A stretch of DNA of 64,000 nt from Zygnema cylindricum (Eukaryota; Streptophyta; Zygnematophyceae; Zygnematales; Zygnemataceae). Shown here in pieces: positions 58,411-64,000 of the stretch. A program made the position numbers and the translations under genes. Below the pieces are notes generated by a model. It saw nothing but the letters and a program-made list of their open reading frames with translations. It was not told the DNA's origin and did no database searches. Every line of letters begins with the position of its first letter. The stretch's first letter is position 1. Location: contig JBBHKE010002672.1 in assembly GCA_037447655.1 (NCBI GenBank), positions 1 to 64,000 of the forward strand, in the 5' to 3' direction.

Positions 58411-59116
58411 TATTGAAAATTAAGCTTTAGTAAGTGTTAAGAGTTTGAGTATAACACTTAGAATATTTTTAGACCACCAACTATTCAATATTAGGTATAT
58501 TTAGTGTGGATTTTTTAATATCTAATTGAACAGTTTTCTTTAAGTAAACTTGTGTGTACGACCGCCTATGAATGTAGACGTGAAACTAATCTCTCAGATT
58601 TTTTAAATCTAGATATTGTTACTTGACAATTTGGGTCCAAGTAATTATATTATTGTTAGAAGATATTTAGGTGAACCGTGTACAAACATTTTAGATGTTT
58701 TCTATATCTTTTAGATGTTTTCTAGATCATATTAGTATTTAGTTCAATTAGGATTGATCAATTGAATATAGAATGTACATTCTACACAAGAGTCAAGGAA
58801 ATGAGAGCACTAAGTGCAGTTTAACGTGTTTTATGCTCTATTGTCTTTGATTTGCTTGTTGTACATGTTTGTTTGGTTGGAAGACCTCTTTCATTTGGAG
58901 TAACATATCTTACACAATAAATCTAGACCTTTAGGCATTTCTCTTTGGGTTTGCTTCTGCTAACATGTCTGATAATGGCTCAGCTCTTGTTGCAAGTGCT
59001 CTTATTAGCCCTAGTGCTTCACCTGCTCCTCCAAGGACAAATATCCCGGCTGGTGCAAGTGTGATTCCTAGTGGGAGTGGATCACAGCCGAGTCTAAATG
59101 CCCATGACCTTTAACA
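58411..59116 (+). repeat. D 3' LTR
   Basis: 706 bp, TATTGAAAATTAAGC to TTTAACA, preceded by gcttaaaaggag. Contains an open LTR-encoded Gag N-terminus (ATG at about 58965, MSDNGSALVASALISPSASP, then Pro- and Ser-rich), ending in TAA at the LTR edge. The satellite starts at 59117. Confidence 0.9.
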
Positions 59117-60776
59117 AGTTAGGCAACAATTCGTGTGAGAGCTAACAGTTTGTGTTTTTAGATAAAAATTCTTGTTACAGTTAACAGTTTGTGTAAGTTA
59201 GGTAACAATTCGTGTTAGCGCTAACAGTTTGTGTAAATGAGGTAACAATTCTTATTAGCGGTAACAATTTGTGTAAGTTAGGTAAAAATTTCTGTTAGCG
59301 CTAACAATTTGTGTTATTTAAATAACAATTCTTGTTAGCGCTAACAGTTTGTATAATTTAGATAACAATTTTTCTTAGCAGTAACAGTTTGTGTAAGTTA
59401 GGTAACACTTCTTTTTAGCGCTAACAGTTTTTGTAAGTTAGGTAACAATTCCTGTTAGCGATAAAAGTTTGTGTAAGTTAGGAAACAATTCCTGTTAGCG
59501 CTAACAGTTTGTGTAAATTAGGTAACAATTCTTCTTAGCGTTAATAGTTTGTGAAAGTTAGGTAACAATTCCTGTTAGCGCTAATAGTTTGTGTAGGTAA
59601 GGTAACAATTCTAGTTATCGCTGACAGTTTTTGTATGTATTGTAACAATAGTTGTTAGCGCTAATAGTTTGTGTATTAAGATAACAATTCCTGTTAGCGG
59701 TAATAGTTTGTGTAAGTTAGGTAACAATTTCTGTTAATGCTAACAGTTTATGTTATTTAAATAACAATTCTTGTTAGCGCTCACAGTTTGTGCAATTTAG
59801 ATAACAATTATTGTAAGAGCTAACAGTTTCTGTAAGTTAGGGTAACAATTCGTGTTAGCGCTAACAGTTTGTGGAAGTTAGGTAAAAAAAATTTTAGCAT
59901 TAACAGTTTGTGTAAGTTAGGTAACAATTCTTGTTAGGGCTAACAGTTTGTATAATTTAGGTAACAATTCCTATTAGCGGTAACAATTTGTGTAAGTTAG
60001 GTAACAATTCTTATTAGCGCTAACAATTTGTGTAAGTTAGGTAACAATTCTTTTTAGCGTTAACAGTTTGTGTAAGTTAGGTAACAATTCCTGTTAGCGA
60101 TAACAGTTTCTGTAAGTTAGGAAACAATTTTTGTTAGCGCTAACAGTTTGTGTAATTTGGATAACAATTTTTGTTAGCGCTAAAAATTTGTGTAATTAAG
60201 ATAACAAATTTTGTTAGCGCTAACCGTTTGTGTAAAATATGTAACAACACTTGTTAGGGCTAACAGTTTGTGTAAGTTATGTAACAATTCTTGTTAGCGC
60301 TAACAGTAGGTGTAAGTTAAGTAATAATTCATTTTAGCGATAATAGTTTGTGTTAGTTAAGTAACAATTCATGTTAGTGCTTACAGTTTGTGTAATTTAG
60401 ATAACAATTCTTGTTAGCGATAACATTTTGTGTAAGTTAGGTAACTATTCCTGTTAGGGGTAACAGTTTGTGTAAGTAAGGTAACCAATCTTTTTAGCAC
60501 TAATAGTTTGTGTAAGTTAGGTTAAAATTCTTGTTAGCGCTAACAGTTTGTGTAATTTAGATTACAATTTTTGTTAACGCTAACAGTTTGTGTAAGTTTA
60601 ATAATGTTTCCTGTTAGCACTAAGTGTTTGTGTAATTTAGATAACAATTCCTGTTAGCGATAACAGTTTGTGTAAGTTAGGTAACAATTCTTGTTAGCGC
60701 TAACAATTTCTGTAAGTTAGGTAACAATTCGTGTTAGCGCTAACAGTTTGTGTAATTTAGATGATAATTTTTGTTA
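59117..60776 (-). repeat. Satellite array 3, inverted
   Basis: About 41 units of the same 40-bp repeat in the opposite orientation to arrays 1 and 2 (reads gttaggtaacaattcttgtt, agcgctaacagtttgtgtaa). Mostly subtype 2. Left edge at the D 3' LTR, right edge inside RT of element E at about 60776. Confidence 0.96.
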
Positions 60777-61420
60777 GGCGAGGATTTGTTTTGCTTCACC
60801 CAAATCTTTCTTTTCAAATTGTGATTAAGAGCCTGTTTTACCCTAGCAATTCCTTCTTTGTTCCTACTAATTAGCAGCAAATACTCATTATACACAGCAA
60901 TGAATATCACCTCATCAGTATTATCACCACACATCACATATACTGAATGATCTGAGCTTATCCTAGTAAATCCTAATCCTGTCAAAAACTCATCTAACTT
61001 TCGGTTCCATTGCCTAGGGGCCTGTTTTAGGCTATACAAAGTTTTTAAAAGTCTGCACACAAGATTTTTTTTCTTGCTTCCTCATAACCCTCTGGCTGCT
61101 TCATGTAAAAAACCTCATCTAAATCACCATGCAAAAAGGCAGTTTTGACATCCATTTGGTGGATGTCAAAATCCTCTATGGCAACTAATGTAAGTCAGAT
61201 GCGGAGAGATGGAAACCTTACAACCGGTGAAAATGTTTCTTCATAATCTATCCCCTACTTTTGATTATATCCTTTAGCAACCAAAGGAGCCTTATACTTG
61301 TCTATGGTATTATCTGGGTTCAATTTTAATTTTAACACCCATTTACTTCCAATAGCCTTTCTTTCGGAGGAAGTTCCACCAGATCCCATGTTTGGGCCTC
61401 CATGATAGGTTTCATTTTTT
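60777..61420 (-). pseudogene. E reverse transcriptase, truncated
   Basis: Open piece 60740-61060: TLYSLKQAPRQWNRKLDEFL, then the catalytic box as IAVYNEYLLLISRNKEGIAR, where YVDD has become YNEY, so catalysis is lost. After KVKQAL a one-base shift leads to KDLGEAK in another frame. N-terminal blocks (61070-61420) carry the TAG (61255-61257) and TGA (61195-61197) found in D. Confidence 0.88.
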
Positions 61421-61800
61421 CATTGACTGCTTCCACCAACTGTTCCCTCTCATTACTCGAAAAATCTTCCGTCAACGTTAAAGGCTCTTCCTGTGTGTTG
61501 AGTGAGCAAAGGCTGCATTTTCTCCCCTGAGTTGTGCACTTTGCCTAACTCCACCTAGAAATTCTGTCCCTGGTATAGATGGTAGGGTCCTCCTCCTCGA
61601 TACATGTAATTTTTCTTGTGATTGAGTTTCAGCTTGAGGTAGAGGAGAGTCTGCAACTCTTTCTGGCATAACACTTCCTGTTTCTGGTGGAGTAGATGAT
61701 TACAAGTCACTTTGAGTTGATGTAGATGCGTTTTCTATATTTTTCTTGAAAAACATAGGATTTTCCTCTAAAAAGATATAATCAACACTTCGATCTTTCT
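61421..61800 (-). pseudogene. E integrase-RT linker
   Basis: 63-codon frame 61478-61669 differs from that of D at one residue (QLRG versus QHRG). Flanking stops match too. Confidence 0.75.
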
Positions 61801-62700
61801 TTTCATCTGTACGCTGACTAAATACATCTACTCCTTTTCCCTCATCCTTCACAATGATGTTTCAGGCTACCACGACTATATTTCTCTTAATGTCATATAT
61901 TTTATAACCCTTGGCATGATCATCATACCCGAGAAATATACCTGGTATGCCTTTTGGCTCTAATTTCCATTTTTGTGGATCATTATCTAGCATAAATATC
62001 TTACTTCCAAAAACTTTGAAGTGACTTACATTTGGTTTGTGTCATGTCCACATTTCGTAAGGAGTTTTATCTTTTACTGCCCTTTTTTCTAGCCTGTTTC
62101 TCACATAAGCTGCACAATTCATAGCCTCTGCCCCAAAAATTATAATCTATGTCCATATCAGCCATCATTGTCCTAGCACACTCTGATATGGTCTTATTCA
62201 TCATCTTTGAAACACCGTTTTGTTCCGGAAAATAAGGAATAGTTAGCTGACGTGAGATTCCATGCAATTTTAGGAATTCTGCAAATTCATTGGAGATGTA
62301 ATCACCTCCATTATCAGATCTGAATCCTCTTATCTTTTTCTCATGCAAATTTTCAACCCAAGCCTTAAACTCTTTAAATTTTAAAAACACTTAATCCTTA
62401 CTGTTTAAAAAATAAATTGTAGTAAATCTACTATAGTCATCAGTAAAGGTAAGCATAAACTTAGCACCTCCCACAGATGGATACCTTGATGGCCCCCATA
62501 CATCTGAATAAACTAGTTCTAGCACCCTGCTACTCTTATGATCAGTTTCCGAAGGGAAAGGCAACTTATGAATTTTTCCTATTGCAAAACCATCACATAC
62601 ATTTGATGTTGGTTTTTGACTAATTTTTACACCTTCCACCATTTTTTGATTTACCATCGTTTTTAATCTATCATAATTCACATGTCCTAAATGTTTATGC
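61801..62700 (-). pseudogene. E integrase
   Basis: MNYDRLKTMVNQKMVEG, CDGFAIGKIHKLPFPS, first catalytic Asp in YSDVWGPSRYP (retained, unlike D), a TAA after FLNSKD (62391-62393), second Asp in RSDNGGDYISNEF, and NGVSKMMNKT with Lys at the Glu position as in D. Shared with D: the WGRGYELCSLCEKQARKKGS frameshift, TGA 62042-62044 and TGA 61862-61864. Confidence 0.88.
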
Positions 62701-63110
62701 TATAAATCACAATCACTGATTACACTTGAGTACATAACATCATTGTCATTATCATTTGCAAGACTCAACAGATACAAATTGTTTCCTCCAGCAAATCCCT
62801 CTGCAACTATGTTCCCATTGTTACTCACTGTTTTCTTTCCATTCTCAGATATAGTTTTAAAACCTTTCTTTTCTACCACTGACGTAGAGAAAAAGTTTCT
62901 TTTAAAAAATGGGACATGCAACACTTCTTCCAAGACCCTTTTCACAAGTTTTCCATCTACATTCAACATAAGTGACACCCTCCCGTTTGCTTTGGACTCA
63001 ACAAACGTATCATCACTAAAATAAATTTTGATGGGAGAAATAGATCAAAAACTTATAAATAGATGGCGATTGCAGCACATGTAAACAGATGCGCCGGAGT
63101 CCATAATCTA
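62701..63110 (-). pseudogene. E protease and pre-integrase region
   Basis: SGASVYMC near 63080-63100 with TAG directly before IMDSGAS. Then VLEEVLHVPFFKRNFFSTSV and SSVISDCDL-TAG (the same stop as D at 55840-55842). Confidence 0.85.
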
Positions 63111-63986
63111 TTCGTCTTCCTCTACGCCTTGCGTTGCTTGTGCCATAACAAAGTATTTTTTTTCAGTGTTGTCGGGAAAGCTGCTCACGACCTCCTTTTT
63201 AAGTTTGTTGAATAGAGCAGTTGGGCGACCACCTGATTGAGAAAGAACCCGACTTTCGTCCCATCCAAAGCAAAAATTTCTTCTGGCTTTCGCTCTCTTG
63301 TATGCATTACACATTCTGAACACATGCCGTTTTTCATCACAGTAATAGCATGTCAAAGGTGATCTTCTAGGACCATTACCTCTGCCACTGCCATCGCCAA
63401 TCTTAGAATCCGAAAACAGGTTAGCTACTGCCTGAACAAACTTACTACTACCTTTTTGTGACATCTGGTTTGCTTCCTCACTCAAAATAAGTTGAATTAC
63501 TAATTCTATGTTTGATTGACTTTGTGGAATAGCCCTAAGCCTATCCATGGCTTCATTATATTCATCGGGCAAAGTTCTCATCAACAACATAGAATATTGA
63601 GGTGGCAAAAAGTCCTTACCTGCACTAGTACCTTGAAGAAATAACCTTTTCATAGCATGACAATGATCTGACATACTGTTTCCAAAATACTTAAATTCAA
63701 AAATCTGAGTGGCTATGTTAGCCTGGACAGTAACATCTAGCTGAACATATATAGCACGTACACCAAACAAAACTTTAGGGCCTTTCTTCATCTTAAGATA
63801 CGATATTACCAAATCTTTTGTCAAAGACTTCTTGAAGACGTTGAGGCAGTGGAGATTCTTCTTTCTCCAATCCGGCGCAGTCACATCCGCTGTTCCTTCC
63901 ACAATGGGTGACAAGTCCCTCTCCTCGAAATATAAGCTCAATATATTTTCCCAGTGTAAGTAGTCACTTCCGTCAAAAATAGGAAA
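63108..63986 (-). pseudogene. E gag
   Basis: 277-codon frame from 63941 and, upstream, sequence matching D to the window edge (one frameshift near 63945). Capsid with SMLLMRTLPDEYNEAMDRLR and LILSEEANQMSQKGS; zinc knuckle CYYCDEKRHVFRMC intact. Ends EGVEEDE-TAG within the protease boundary. Confidence 0.88.
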
Positions 63987-64000
63987 TTTGGGCGGTGGGC

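Larger units (their letters stand above)
53854..59116 (+). mobile_element. Copia element D, both LTRs, in satellite
   Basis: LTR (53854-54533), PBS, gag, protease, integrase, RT, RNase H remnant, PPT, LTR (58411-59116). Flanks are ACTTA and AGTTA (one mismatch). LTRs differ clearly from each other (I estimate 10-20%), so it is old. Internal deletions remove the first catalytic Asp region of integrase and the front of RNase H, so it is a dead copy. Confidence 0.92.
60777..64000 (-). mobile_element. Copia element E, C family, 5' LTR outside window
   Basis: Minus strand. The window ends inside the PBS region: the last bases, read on the minus strand, are GCCCACCGCCC, as after the D PBS ATGG. 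Gag, protease, integrase, linker and RT are present. RT is cut at KDLGEAKQIL, where the satellite begins. It shares many inactivating mutations with D. Confidence 0.9.

Noticed and set aside
36184-60776. CRISPR-like array
   Set aside because: Units are contiguous 40-bp repeats with no unique spacers, and the context is eukaryotic with LTR elements.
36184-60776. Palindrome TGTTAG...CTAACA as stacked LTR tips
   Set aside because: The palindrome has LTR-like ends (TG/CA), but there is no LTR sequence between units and the orientation is not that of an LTR-LTR circle joint. Likely coincidence.
1-64000. Viral genome or endogenous retrovirus with envelope gene
   Set aside because: Domain order is protease-integrase-RT-RNase H (copia), and no membrane-anchored envelope frame follows RNase H in any copy.

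Overview
The window is repeat-dominated eukaryotic nuclear DNA. There are no bacterial operons, and almost every recognisable protein belongs to Ty1/copia LTR retrotransposons (zinc knuckle Gag, DSGAS-type protease, HHCC/DD35E integrase, YVDD reverse transcriptase, RNase H). Host signal is thin: one tRNA-Cys(GCA) gene, one decayed unknown gene split by insertions (about 2.8-13.2 kb) and one doubtful short ORF near 31.5 kb. An alga, perhaps a red alga, or a plant-like host fits, but the sequence does not prove it.

Layout. 1-2.8 kb: the end of an A-family LTR, then a tandem repeat with three strong hairpins. 2.8-13.2 kb: an unknown, lysine- and acid-rich coding locus broken by a copia element (A1, + strand, about 4.1-10.2 kb, flanked by a 300-bp host duplication) and by a solo LTR (11012-12060, 5-bp TSD AAAAG). 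Deleting the solo LTR and one TSD restores an open frame. 13.4 kb: tRNA-Cys. 13.95-29.55 kb: a nest of B-family elements on the minus strand. B2 was hit in pol by B1 and in its 5' LTR by B3 (TSD CCTGA), and B3 was hit in RNase H by a solo A-family LTR (TSD CATGT). 29.6-32.5 kb: mostly unassigned DNA. 32.5-36.2 kb: an A-family 3' LTR joined to a truncated B element (B4). From 36184 to 60776: about 17 kb of a 40-bp satellite in three arrays. Retroelements sit in the satellite with their termini exactly at array sequence: B4, C1, D and a small 228-bp solo LTR with TSD GTAAC. 60777-64000: a C-family element (E) on the minus strand, its 5' LTR just outside the window.

Shared logic. LTRs of families A, B and C are followed at once by GGTTATGGGCC(C) or a close variant. 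This is complementary to the anticodon arm of initiator tRNA-Met, i.e. half-tRNA priming as known for Drosophila copia. In all three families the Gag frame opens inside the LTR and reads through this site as Gln-Val-Met-Gly. A-family LTRs carry, in antisense near their 5' end, a conserved tRNA-like hairpin with a B-box-like loop. The unrelated 228-bp LTR carries a clear antisense tRNA-like A box and B box. No element in the window looks autonomous: all carry stops, frameshifts or deletions.

The most unusual items are the satellite unit with two overlapping dyads, its inversion point at element D, the tRNA-like cargo in LTRs, and the host locus whose frame reappears when the solo LTR is removed. 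Boundaries were read by eye by comparing copies. Those with TSDs are firm; truncation points are good to about 5-10 bp.
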